The position numbers and the translations under genes were made by a program. Positions 26,358 to 34,649 of a stretch of 64,000 nt of DNA are shown here, in pieces. A model generated the notes under the pieces. The model made no database searches and was not told the origin of the DNA. It saw only the letters and a list, made by a program, of their open reading frames with translations. The stretch is from JBHIYN01 sp041984235 (lineage in GTDB: Bacteria; Pseudomonadota; Gammaproteobacteria; Ga0077536). The stretch is from positions 1-64,000 of the forward strand of contig JBHIYN010000008.1 in NCBI GenBank assembly GCA_041984235.1, written 5' to 3'. Each line of letters begins with the position of its first letter. Within the stretch, counting starts at the first letter, position 1.

Positions 26358-27566
26358 TCAGGGCACGATGACGAAATCCGGGTTGGCGATCTCGAACACC
26401 GCGTCACGATCCGGCGCCGGGGGATAGATCCACTTGGTATTGATCTCGCGCTTGGTCGCCTTCGCCTCTTCGCGCTGCATCAGCACCTGGCGCTGCCAGC
26501 CCTCGGTGAAGATGGCGCCCCAGGCGCCGAGGTCGAGGCAGGTCACGTACTTGGGCTGGCTGTAGGCATGCAACGGCAGCCCGACCAGCTCGGCCGCGGC
26601 GTTGTAGCCGGCCACGCGCCCCAGGCTGAGCGCGTGCTGGCAGGACATCAGCGCGACGTTGCCGGCATCGTCCACGGCGGCATGCGCGACGTCACCGGTG
26701 ACAAACACGTCCGCGACACCGATCGCGTGCAGGTAGCGATCGGCGTGTACGCGTCCGTAGCGATCGTGCTCACCGGGGATCTGTGCGGCCAGCGGGTGGG
26801 CACGGGCGCCGGCGGTCCAGACCACGGTCCCGGCCTCGACGCGGGTGCCGTCGGCGAGTGTGGCGCCGCCGGCATCGATCGCGGTCACTGCCGCCGAGGT
26901 CATGACCTCGACCCCGCATTCGGCCAGTGCCTGCTCGATCAGCGGGCGTGGCACGGGACCGAGGTCGGGGCCGACGGCGTCGGCCTGCTCGAGCAGAACG
27001 ACCCGCACCGGTGCGTCATCGCCGAACACTGCGCGCAGGCGCTGCGGCATCTCGGTCGCGGTCTCGATGCCGGTAAAGCCGCCGCCGGCGACGATCACCG
27101 TATTGCGCGCGGTACTCGCAGGTCGCTTCGGCAGGGCGCGCAGGTGCGCGTCCAGGGCGAGTGCAGTGTCGAGCTGGTCGACGTTGAAGGCGTGCTCGGC
27201 AAGGCCCGGGATGTCCGGCATGAACAGGCGGCTGCCGGTCGCCAGTACGAAACGGTCATAGCCCAGGTCTGCGCGGCTGCCGTTGGCAGTGGCGATCTCC
27301 AGCCCATGACCGGTGACGTCGATGCGCTCGACGGTGCCGGCCTGGTAACGCACGCCGACCGCGTCCAGCAGCGGCGCGATGTCCGGGGCCATGCCCTCCA
27401 GCTCGGCCTCGTACAGGCGCGGGCGGATGTGCAGGTGCGGCGTGGGTGCGACCAGGGTAACGGAGACGTCGCTTTCCTTTCCGGCGAGTGCGACGGCGCG
27501 GGCCGCGGCGAGTGCGGCCCAGGTGCCGGCGAAGCCGGAACCTGCGATGGCGAGATGCTGGGTCAT
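26358..27566 (-). CDS. NAD(P)/FAD-dependent oxidoreductase, NDH-2-like
   Basis: A 402-residue two-dinucleotide-fold flavoprotein. The FAD motif is LAIAGSGFAGTWAAL at the N terminus; the NAD(P) motif is VIVAGGGFTGIETATEM near residue 165; and the second FAD contact is VADVFVTGDVAHAAVDD near residue 300. The KYVTCLDLGAWGAIFTEGW region resembles the C-terminal part of type II NADH dehydrogenases. It is likely a membrane-associated NADH:quinone or thiol-type oxidoreductase. It sits between the Rrf2 gene and the PQQ-propeller gene on the same strand; all may be one redox operon. Confidence 0.85.
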   Translation of the reverse strand: MTQHLAIAGSGFAGTWAALAAARAVALAGKESDVSVTLVAPTPHLHIRPRLYEAELEGMAPDIAPLLDAVGVRYQAGTVERIDVTGHGLEIATANGSRADLGYDRFVLATGSRLFMPDIPGLAEHAFNVDQLDTALALDAHLRALPKRPASTARNTVIVAGGGFTGIETATEMPQRLRAVFGDDAPVRVVLLEQADAVGPDLGPVPRPLIEQALAECGVEVMTSAAVTAIDAGGATLADGTRVEAGTVVWTAGARAHPLAAQIPGEHDRYGRVHADRYLHAIGVADVFVTGDVAHAAVDDAGNVALMSCQHALSLGRVAGYNAAAELVGLPLHAYSQPKYVTCLDLGAWGAIFTEGWQRQVLMQREEAKATKREINTKWIYPPAPDRDAVFEIANPDFVIVP

Positions 27567-27599
27567 GGGTGGTGGTCCTCGTGTCGGGCAGACGAACCC

Positions 27600-27633
27600 C
27601 CGCCGGCGCCGTGACTATGACAGCGCCGGGCGG
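27600..27633. repeat. imperfect inverted repeat before the NDH-2-like gene
   Basis: CCGCCGGCGC and GCGCCGGGCGG face each other across 13 bases with one bulge, 34 bases upstream of the NDH-2-like start. A run of seven T (minus strand) lies on the Rrf2 side of it. It may be a leader hairpin or operator; nothing decides between them. Confidence 0.3.
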
Positions 27634-27654
27634 TGGGGAAAAAAACCGGGGCGG

Positions 27655-28188
27655 CTAGCGCGCGCGCTTGCCGCGGCGCGCGCCGGCGCGTGCCTGGTGA
27701 CGTTGCTGTAACCACTGACGCACGTCACCGGGGAACGACGCCGGCATCTTGCGCGCGAAGCTGGCGCCGACGTCGGCCAGCGAACAGGCGGCGAGGGAAT
27801 CGCGCATGGCCCGTTCCGCGCGCAGCATGGCGGCGTGGATCGCGCACACGCCGGCGCTTGCCCAGCGCGGCGGCGTCGCACCGAACAGCGCGCAGCGGCC
27901 GCGCACTTCCTGGCAGTCGAACAGCGGCTTGTCGCCCTCGACCGCGTCGACGACGTCGAGGAAGCTGATCGCACTCGCTGCGCGCGCAAGGACGTAGCCG
28001 CCGCGTACGCCTTCGCTCGCGCGCACGATGCCGGCCTTCTCCAGGCGCGGGAAGATCTTGGCGACGAAGCTGGGCGAAATGCCCTGCAGCTCGGCCAGGT
28101 CGCGGCTGCTGAGCGGGGTGTCATCGGCGTCGACCAGCCACAGCAGGCAGTGCAGGGCGTATTCGACGCTGACGGTGAGATGTGCCAT
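27655..28188 (-). CDS. Rrf2 family transcriptional regulator
   Basis: A 177-residue winged-helix regulator. The N terminus has MAHLTVSVEYALHCLLWL, then SSRDLAELQGISPSFVAKIFPRLEKAGIVRASEGVRGGYVLAR-type wing segments, read in pieces. Three cysteines follow at 92, 99 and 115 (DCQEVRGRC, GVC). In NsrR and IscR the corresponding cysteines bind an iron-sulfur cluster; the spacing here is different, so cluster binding is only possible. It probably controls the neighbouring redox genes and itself through the palindrome that touches its start codon. A basic tail (RAGARRGKRAR) ends the protein. Confidence 0.9.
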   Translation of the reverse strand: MAHLTVSVEYALHCLLWLVDADDTPLSSRDLAELQGISPSFVAKIFPRLEKAGIVRASEGVRGGYVLARAASAISFLDVVDAVEGDKPLFDCQEVRGRCALFGATPPRWASAGVCAIHAAMLRAERAMRDSLAACSLADVGASFARKMPASFPGDVRQWLQQRHQARAGARRGKRAR

Positions 28189-28224
28189 AACGCGGACTAT
28201 ATAAGTCTGCGTTTAAGCCGGCAA
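28189..28224 (-). promoter_or_regulatory. Rrf2 autoregulated promoter with palindromic operator; leaderless start
   Basis: On the minus strand, TTGCCG (28219-28224), a 17-base spacer and TATAGT (28196-28201) form a promoter whose start point would fall about at the ATG, so the mRNA is probably leaderless. A 25-base palindrome (28189-28213), AACGCGGACT / AGTCTGCGTT around ATATA with one mismatch, covers the -10 and start point. A third half-site AGTCTGCGTT is at 28243-28252. Confidence 0.6.
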
Positions 28225-28250
28225 GGAAAATCGGATAAAAATAGTCTGCG

Positions 28251-29492
28251 TTAAATTGGCGGGGTGCCGGCCGCTCTCTGCCGGGGCCGGCAGTGCGGGT
28301 CGTCACGGGTCAGCAGTGCCAGCCAGAAGCCGAGCGCGCCGCCCACGGCGAGCACGAACACCGCCCAGTGCATCGCCGCGGGATCGGCGCCATGTGACCA
28401 CAGGGTGGCGGTGGCCAGCGGCGCCAGTGCGGCGGCGAACATCATCGGGGCCCCGAGCACGCCCATGGTCCGGCCGTAGGCCTCGCGCCCCAGCCATTCC
28501 GCCGGGGCAGCGCCACGCAGAATGGTGGTGACGCCGTTGGCGCTGCCGAACAGCGCCGCGAACAGGACCAGCCACGCGGCGTCGGGCGGCGCGAGGATCA
28601 GGATCAGCACGGCCAGCGGCATCGCGGTGGTGGTGAAGGCGCCGGCGACGGCGATCCCTGCGCGTTCACCGGCCAGCATCAGCAGGACGCGGCCGGCGAC
28701 CTGCATCGGCCCGACCAGCGCGACGGTGAGCAGGATCGTCGCCTGCGGCACCGCCACCGACTTCAGCCACGGCACGAGCTGAAACATGAGGCCGCTGGCC
28801 GTGCCGCCCCACGCGGTGAACCACAGGGCGAGACCCCAGAATGCCGGCTGGCGCAGGCGTCGCCGCAGCACGCCGCGTGTCTCCGCCATGGCCGGGGCGT
28901 GGTGGGGGGCATCCGCGGCCGGACCGTGCCGCGGTACCAGCAGCGCGTGCACCGGCACGGTCAGGATCGCGACCAGCGCGGCCATCACCAGCAGCACGCT
29001 GCGCCACGGCAGGCTCGCCAGCAGGACTTCGATCAGCGGCATGAAGACCGTGCTCGCGAACCCGGCGATCAGGGTCAGGTGGGTGATGGCCTGCCGGGCA
29101 CGGTCGCCAAAATGATGGGTCAGCACCACGAACACCGGCTCGTAGAGGACCGCCGCCATGCACACGCCGAGCCCCAGCCATACCGCATAGAAGCCGGTAA
29201 CGCTGTCGACCGTGCTCCAGGCCGCCAGCAGCAGGGCGGCGCACAGCGATCCCAGGGTCATCACCGCCCGTCCGCCATGGCGGTCGATGAACCCGCCGAT
29301 GGGGTAGGCGCACAGCCCGGCGACCAGCAGCCCGGCGGTGAGCGCGCCGTTGAGGGTGGTCAGCGACCAGCCCAGGTCCTCGCGCATCGGCGTGACGAAC
29401 AGCGAGAAACCATAGTAGAGCGCACCCCAGGACACGATCTGGGCCAGGCCCAGGGCCGCAATCAGGCGCGGTGACGACCATGCGCGGGACAT
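28251..29492 (-). CDS. MFS transporter
   Basis: A 413-residue permease with about 12 hydrophobic segments. The loop between segments 2 and 3 reads GGFIDRHGGRAVM, a variant of the major facilitator motif GxxxDRxGRR. The N terminus LGLAQIVSWGALYYGFSLFVTPM resembles the monocarboxylate/oxalate-type group of the family. The last residues overlap the third Rrf2 half-site. It is upstream of the Rrf2 gene on the same strand. The transported compound is not known. Confidence 0.88.
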   Translation of the reverse strand: MSRAWSSPRLIAALGLAQIVSWGALYYGFSLFVTPMREDLGWSLTTLNGALTAGLLVAGLCAYPIGGFIDRHGGRAVMTLGSLCAALLLAAWSTVDSVTGFYAVWLGLGVCMAAVLYEPVFVVLTHHFGDRARQAITHLTLIAGFASTVFMPLIEVLLASLPWRSVLLVMAALVAILTVPVHALLVPRHGPAADAPHHAPAMAETRGVLRRRLRQPAFWGLALWFTAWGGTASGLMFQLVPWLKSVAVPQATILLTVALVGPMQVAGRVLLMLAGERAGIAVAGAFTTTAMPLAVLILILAPPDAAWLVLFAALFGSANGVTTILRGAAPAEWLGREAYGRTMGVLGAPMMFAAALAPLATATLWSHGADPAAMHWAVFVLAVGGALGFWLALLTRDDPHCRPRQRAAGTPPI

Positions 29493-29553
29493 GTCAGCGA
29501 ACGCCCCGCCGGCGGCGGAGAAGATGGCGGCGCTGAGATGTCACCGGCAAGCG

Positions 29554-29573
29554 CATCGGACCTGCAACCGATG
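29554..29573 (-). terminator. small hairpin downstream of ppc
   Basis: CATCGG and CCGATG pair around an 8-base loop, nine bases past the ppc stop on the minus strand. There is no T-run; the signal is weak. Confidence 0.3.
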
Positions 29574-29581
29574 GTTCGCGC

Positions 29582-32236
29582 TCAGCCGGTATTGCGCAGC
29601 CCGCTGGCGATCCCGGCCATGGTGACCTTGAGCGCCTGGCGCACGGCCTCGCCCGGACCCGCCGGTTCATGCTCGCCTTCCAGCGTCCTGCCGCGCGCGC
29701 GGCCGAGCAATTCGGCCTGCAGCAGGTGCAGCGGGTCGAGGTAGGTCGCACGCACCGCGAGGTTCTGGCGCAGGGCGGGATTGTCGTCGAGCAGGGCATC
29801 CTCGTGGCGCAGTTCGAGGAAGGCGCGGACCAGGCGCTCACGGCGTTCGAGCAGGCTCTCGGCCAGCGCGCGTTCACCGGCGTCGTCGAGCAGGCGACGG
29901 ATGTAGAGCGCGGCGATGTCGCGATCGGATTTCGCCAGCACCATCTCCAGCATGTCCATCTGCATGGCGAAGAACGGCCAGTCGGTCATCATCTGCCCGA
30001 GCGCGGCGCGATCGACGGCATCGGCCGCGCCCAGTGCCTCGTCGGTGCCGAGCCAGGCCGGCAGCATCAGCCGAATCTGGGTCCAGGCGAAGACCCACGG
30101 AATGGCGCGCAGGTCGGCAATCCCCGCGGTTGCCTTGCGCCGCGCGGGACGGCTGGCGAGCGCCAGCTCGCCGAGCTCCGCTTCGGGCGTCAGGTGGGTG
30201 AACAGCGGCACGAACGCGGGCGTGTCGCGGACCACCTTGCGGTAGGCGGCGGTGGAGCGAGCCGCCAGCCGGTCCATGCACGCGCGCCACGCGTCCAGTG
30301 GCGTCGGCGGCGGCAGTACGGTCGCTTCCAGCACCGCGCTGAAGTAGGTCTCCAGCGTGCCGATGGCGGTATGCTTCTGGCCCAGCTTCCAGCGGATCAT
30401 CTCGCCCTGCTCGGTGATCCTGAAGCGTCCCTGCAGCGTCCCCGGCGGTTGCGACAGGATCGCTTCGCGCGCCGGGGCGCCGCCGCGGCCGACCGCCCCG
30501 CCGCGGCCGTGGAACAGCGTCAGCGCCACGCCGTGGCGTGCGGCCACGGCGCGCAACTGCTCCTGCGCGCGGTACTGCGCCCAGGCCGCGGCGAGTTGGC
30601 CGGCGTCCTTGGCCGAATCGGAGTAGCCGATCATGACCTGCTGCGTATCGCCGCACCATTGCCGGTACCAGGGCAGGTCGAGCAGGCAATCGAGCACCGC
30701 GCCGGCATTGTCCAGATCGGACAGCGTTTCGAACAGGGGCACGATGCCGACCCGGCGCTGCACGCCGCTGGCCTTCAGCAGCACCGCCACCGCGAGCACG
30801 TCCGAAGCCTGCGCGGCCATCGAGATCACGTAGTGACGGATACCGCTGGCAGCCGGTGCGGCGAGCAGGGCGCAGGTGTCGAGAACCTCGCGGGTCTCGG
30901 CGCTGCAGTCCCAGTCGGCCGGGATCAGCGGGCGCCGTCCGCCGAGCTCGCTGAGCAGCCAGTCGCGGCGCTCGTCCTCGTTCCAGGCCGCGTAGGCGCG
31001 ACCGGGCTCGCCGATCCCCAGCCACGCCGTGATCTCGTCGAGCGCGGCGCTATGGCGCTCGGCGCTCTGCCGAATGTCCAGCGCCGAGAGCTCGAGGCCG
31101 AAGGCGCGTACCCGGCGCAGCGTGTCGAGCAGCGGGCCGCGCGCGATGACGTCCATGCCGCATTCGCGCAGCGAGTCGTGGCACAGCTGCAGGCGGCGAT
31201 ACAGCCATTCGTTGTCGAGCAGGATCTCCTCCGGGTGCGAGCGTGCGTAATCCCACGCCTCGGCGCCCGGCTGCGCGGCCCATGCCCGCGTGGCCTCCAG
31301 GCGTAAGCGCAGATCTTTCAGCAGCGCGCGGTAGGGCTCGCGTTCGCCGGGTACCAGTGCCTGCAGGGCAGCGCTCGCGCGATGCATGGAGAGGCCGTCG
31401 ATCAGGTCCTCCAGGTCGCGCAGCAGCAGCTCGGCTGCCTCCCAGCGTGCGAGCATCACGACCTCGCGCGTGACCGCCGCGGTGACGTTGGGGTTGCCGT
31501 CCCGATCGCCGCCCATCCACGAGGCGAAACGTACCGGTGCAGCATCCGGTGGCAGCTCGACGCCGAGCGCTTCTTCCAGCTTGCGCATGAACTCGGGCAG
31601 CGCCTGCCACAAGGAGGACTCGATCACGGCGAAGCCCCAGCGCGCTTCGTCCTGCGGGGTGGGCCGTTCACGCCGAATCTCGTCGGTGTGCCAGGCCGAG
31701 GCGATCAGGCGATGCAGGTGATGGCAGACCGCCTCGCGCGACGCCGGGTCGGAATCGATTTCCTCGAGGCGCTCGGCGATGGCGTCGTACTTCATGATCA
31801 GGGTGCGCCGCATGATCTCGGTGGGGTGCGCGGTGAGCACCAGCTCGATGTCGAGTTCCGCGATGACCCCGAGCAGCGCCTCGCCGCTGCAGCCGTGTCC
31901 GGCCAGCGTCTCCAGGCTGCGGCGCAGCTGCACGCCGCTGGACTCGGCCTCGCGCAGGGCATGGTGCTGCTCGGCGATGTTGGCCAGGTTGAGGAACTGG
32001 TGGAAGGCGCGCGTCAGCTCGACCACCTCCTCGTCGTCGAGCGCGCGTACCAGGTCGCGCATCTCGCGTACCGCGTCGGGATCGGAAGCGCGGCCGCGCT
32101 TGGCCAGGGCACGAATGCGTTCGATGACGTCGAACAGCCGCTGGCCGCGATCGTCGAGGATCACGCGCCCCAGCAGCTCGCCCAGCAGGCGCACGTCGTC
32201 GCGCAGGCGTCGGTCGAGGTGCGTGGTTTCGGTCAT
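29582..32236 (-). CDS. ppc: phosphoenolpyruvate carboxylase
   Basis: An 884-residue enzyme, the usual bacterial length. It adds bicarbonate to PEP to form oxaloacetate and so refills the citric-acid cycle. Catalytic marks are VLTAHPTEIMRRT with His137, the conserved VMIGYSDSAKDAG, and FHGRGGAVGRGGAP, the mobile Gly-rich loop. The chain ends RNTG, as expected for this enzyme. The start at MTETTHLDRR is chosen over an ATG 24 bases upstream because an AAGGAC site fits it better. It is divergent from the sodium:solute symporter gene. Confidence 0.97.
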   Translation of the reverse strand: MTETTHLDRRLRDDVRLLGELLGRVILDDRGQRLFDVIERIRALAKRGRASDPDAVREMRDLVRALDDEEVVELTRAFHQFLNLANIAEQHHALREAESSGVQLRRSLETLAGHGCSGEALLGVIAELDIELVLTAHPTEIMRRTLIMKYDAIAERLEEIDSDPASREAVCHHLHRLIASAWHTDEIRRERPTPQDEARWGFAVIESSLWQALPEFMRKLEEALGVELPPDAAPVRFASWMGGDRDGNPNVTAAVTREVVMLARWEAAELLLRDLEDLIDGLSMHRASAALQALVPGEREPYRALLKDLRLRLEATRAWAAQPGAEAWDYARSHPEEILLDNEWLYRRLQLCHDSLRECGMDVIARGPLLDTLRRVRAFGLELSALDIRQSAERHSAALDEITAWLGIGEPGRAYAAWNEDERRDWLLSELGGRRPLIPADWDCSAETREVLDTCALLAAPAASGIRHYVISMAAQASDVLAVAVLLKASGVQRRVGIVPLFETLSDLDNAGAVLDCLLDLPWYRQWCGDTQQVMIGYSDSAKDAGQLAAAWAQYRAQEQLRAVAARHGVALTLFHGRGGAVGRGGAPAREAILSQPPGTLQGRFRITEQGEMIRWKLGQKHTAIGTLETYFSAVLEATVLPPPTPLDAWRACMDRLAARSTAAYRKVVRDTPAFVPLFTHLTPEAELGELALASRPARRKATAGIADLRAIPWVFAWTQIRLMLPAWLGTDEALGAADAVDRAALGQMMTDWPFFAMQMDMLEMVLAKSDRDIAALYIRRLLDDAGERALAESLLERRERLVRAFLELRHEDALLDDNPALRQNLAVRATYLDPLHLLQAELLGRARGRTLEGEHEPAGPGEAVRQALKVTMAGIASGLRNTG

Positions 32237-32327
32237 GTGCGGTTCGTCCTTTGCCGGCATGGGCGTTTCGTGTGCCCGCCATGATAGCGGCTGTCACGGC
32301 CGACGCCGCGCTGGCTCCTGACGATGA

Positions 32328-32340
32328 GGCATACTATGCC
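32328..32340. promoter_or_regulatory. 13-base palindrome in the ppc/symporter divergent region
   Basis: GGCATACTATGCC is a perfect dyad around a central C. It sits in the 199-base gap between ppc and the symporter and contains TACTAT, a possible -10 element toward the symporter. I could not find a good -35, so this is a weak operator candidate. Nothing else recognisable lies in the gap. Confidence 0.3.
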
Positions 32341-32435
32341 CGACGCCGGCGGGCGACGGTGCGGGGAGGCGGCATGGCCGCGTGCACCGGCGCGATGCCC
32401 GGCCCGTACACCCTGGTCCGGCGGAGTCACCGTCC

Positions 32436-34007
32436 ATGATCGATGTCGATCCCGCGCTCCGCCTGTGGGGCTGGTTCTTTCTCGTACTCTACATCGTTGC
32501 GATGCTCGGCTTCGGTGTGCTCGGCATGCGCCGGGTCAGAAGCAGCGACGACTTCGCCACCGCGCGCGGCGCCTACGGGCCGCTGTTCCTGGCGTTCGCG
32601 CTGACCGCGACCACCGCTTCGGGCGGTACCTTCCTCGGTATCCCGGCCCTCGGCTACAGCGCCGGGTTCTCGGCCCTGTGGTACGCGGTGGCTTATCCGC
32701 TCGGCACCTACCTCGGGCTCATCGTCTGTCTGCGCGGGATCCGCCGTGCAGGTGCGGCGTTCGGCACGCGCTCGATGCCGGAATATCTCGGTGACCGCTT
32801 CGATTCCGAGGCCATGCGCATCCTCGCCGCGCTGTTCTCCATGCTGCTGCTGTTCTACCTCGCCGGCCAGCTGCTCGGTGGCGCGGTGATGTTCAACAAG
32901 ATGATGGGGGTGGAGCTGCTGCCGGCGCTGATCGCGACCGCGATCATCATCATGGTCTACATCGTCATCGGCGGGGCTCATGCCGACATCCTCACCGACG
33001 GCGTGCAGGGCGCACTGATGCTGGCGCTCTCGATCGCGGTCGTGGTGATGTTCGTGGTCGGTTTCGGACTCGACGGCGGTGCCGGTTCGCTGGTCGCGAA
33101 CCTGGAGGCGCAGGATCCGGCGCTGACCATGGCTTTTCATCCCACTCACCCGGTACTCAATTCGCGCTGGGACGTGTTCGCCCTGTTCATCCTCCACGTG
33201 CCGCTCGGACTGTTGCCGCACATCGGCAACAAGCTGTGGGCGCTGAAGAGCGACCGCGACCAGAATCGCTTCATTGCCTACGCCTTCACCTTCGGCATGA
33301 TCCTGCCGCTGATTACGCTGGGCGGGATCCTGGCGCGCGCCATCCTGGGTGATTCCCTGCTGGTCGAAGGCGCGAGCCCCAACGATGCCATCCCGATGCT
33401 CTTCATCGCGACGCTGCCGGCGTGGCTGGCGGCGCTGATCGGGGCCGGCGTGCTGTCCGCCATCATGTCGACCGCGGACGGCCTGGTGGTGTCGACCTCG
33501 CAGATCTTCGCCAACGACATCTACCGTCGCTCGATCGTGCCGCGCCTGGCTTCGCCGCCGGACGACGCCACCATCGACCGCGTCTCGCTGCTGATCAGCC
33601 GGGTCGCGACGGTGGTCGTGGTGTCGGGCTCGATCTGGCTGGCCTGGGTGTCGCAGACGATGAACGTGGCGCTGCTGATTGCCGCTGGCGTCGGCGGCAT
33701 GGTCGCCGCCATCGCCGGACCGATCTTCGCCGGTATCGTGTGGCGCGGCGCGACCCGCGCCGGCGCGCTGACCGGCTTCGTCGCCGGTGGCGCGGTCTTC
33801 GTCGTGCTCAAGTCCGGCTGGCTGCGCCCGGACATTTTCGCCGACGGGCCGCTGGAGACCGCGGGCGTGTGGCTCGCCAGCCAGGCGCCCAACCCGTTCT
33901 CCTGCGGTACGCTGGGCGCGCTGGTCTCGGTGTTTTGCGTGGTGGCGGTGTCGCTGGTCACCACACCGCCGCCGGAGGCGCACCTGCGGCGGGTGTTCGG
34001 GACCTGA
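32436..34007 (+). CDS. sodium:solute symporter family protein
   Basis: A 523-residue membrane protein of the SSS family (PutP/PanF type) with about 13 hydrophobic segments. Marks are FATARGAYGPLFLAFALTATTASGGTFLGIP, read in pieces, around the sodium site in helices 1 and 2. YLGDRFDSEAMRILAA and the later AIMSTADGLVVSTSQIFANDIYR signature are also present. It couples sodium entry to uptake of an organic solute. GGCGGAGTCACC precedes the ATG. The solute is unknown; the divergent arrangement with ppc may be chance. Confidence 0.9.
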   Translation: MIDVDPALRLWGWFFLVLYIVAMLGFGVLGMRRVRSSDDFATARGAYGPLFLAFALTATTASGGTFLGIPALGYSAGFSALWYAVAYPLGTYLGLIVCLRGIRRAGAAFGTRSMPEYLGDRFDSEAMRILAALFSMLLLFYLAGQLLGGAVMFNKMMGVELLPALIATAIIIMVYIVIGGAHADILTDGVQGALMLALSIAVVVMFVVGFGLDGGAGSLVANLEAQDPALTMAFHPTHPVLNSRWDVFALFILHVPLGLLPHIGNKLWALKSDRDQNRFIAYAFTFGMILPLITLGGILARAILGDSLLVEGASPNDAIPMLFIATLPAWLAALIGAGVLSAIMSTADGLVVSTSQIFANDIYRRSIVPRLASPPDDATIDRVSLLISRVATVVVVSGSIWLAWVSQTMNVALLIAAGVGGMVAAIAGPIFAGIVWRGATRAGALTGFVAGGAVFVVLKSGWLRPDIFADGPLETAGVWLASQAPNPFSCGTLGALVSVFCVVAVSLVTTPPPEAHLRRVFGT

Positions 34008-34034
34008 GGCACGTCGGGCTGCAGGGCCCGTGCC
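34008..34034 (+). terminator. hairpin after the symporter gene
   Basis: GGCAC/GTGCC with an inner GGGC/GCCC pairing starts directly after the stop codon. There is no T-run, so only a possible terminator. Confidence 0.35.
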
Positions 34035-34145
34035 GCGCGTCCGTGCCCGCTGCCCTGGCGACCCCGTGACGGGTTCCGCCCCGGCTGGGCAGGGCGCCGG
34101 GGCTGTACTAACCTGCACGTCAGCGAAATCACCGGAGGTCCGGAC

Positions 34146-34649
34146 ATGGCAGTCAATCGAAGGCAGTTCCTCGGCGGCGGCGTGGCCGTCGCCGCCGCCG
34201 TTCTCGGCGCTGCGCGCAGCGTCCGCGCGGATGTCTCGCCGGCAGTGGCCGCGCTCGATCGCTCCGGGCTGATCTACCTCACCCCGGTGGTCTCCGGCGG
34301 GCGCGAGAGTGCCTGTCACGGCGAGGTCTGGTTCGTGCATCACCAGGGCGAGATCTTCGTCGTCACCAAATCCGACGCCTGGCGCACCGAGGCGCTGCGC
34401 CGTGGCTTCACCCGCGCCAAGATCTGGATCGGGGAGTTCGGCGTGTGGACGCGTGCCGATGGCGCCTACCGCTCCGCGCCCTATCTCGAGATCGAGGGCC
34501 GTATCGAGAACGACCGCGCCGTGCACGCCGAGCTGCTGCCGGTTTTCGGGCGCAAGTACGCCGCGGAGTGGGACACCTGGGGACCGCGTTTCCGCGACGG
34601 CCTCGCCGAAGGATCGCGCGTCCTGCTGCGCTACACCGTCGCGTCCTGA
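34146..34649 (+). CDS. Tat-exported PPOX-like (split-barrel) protein
   Basis: A 167-residue protein starting with a twin-arginine signal (NRRQFLGGGVAVAAAVLGAARSVRA). The mature part, LIYLTPVVSGGRESACHGEVWFV followed by GEIFVVTKSDAWRTEALRRGF, resembles the pyridoxamine-phosphate-oxidase-like split barrel that binds flavin or a deazaflavin. Tat export suggests that a cofactor is inserted before transport. The family call is by eye and not secure. AATCACCGGAGGTCCGGAC includes a strong GGAGG before the ATG. Its 3' end overlaps that of the convergent NmrA-like gene by 19 bases. Confidence 0.6.
   Translation: MAVNRRQFLGGGVAVAAAVLGAARSVRADVSPAVAALDRSGLIYLTPVVSGGRESACHGEVWFVHHQGEIFVVTKSDAWRTEALRRGFTRAKIWIGEFGVWTRADGAYRSAPYLEIEGRIENDRAVHAELLPVFGRKYAAEWDTWGPRFRDGLAEGSRVLLRYTVAS

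Noticed and set aside
27642..27648. Run of seven T on the minus strand after the Rrf2 gene as an intrinsic terminator
   Set aside because: No hairpin precedes the run on the minus strand; the inverted repeat lies on its other side.
32427..34526. 699-codon minus-strand frame opposite the sodium:solute symporter
   Set aside because: The translation is a low-complexity mix of His, Asp, Gln and Arg; the plus strand holds a convincing symporter.
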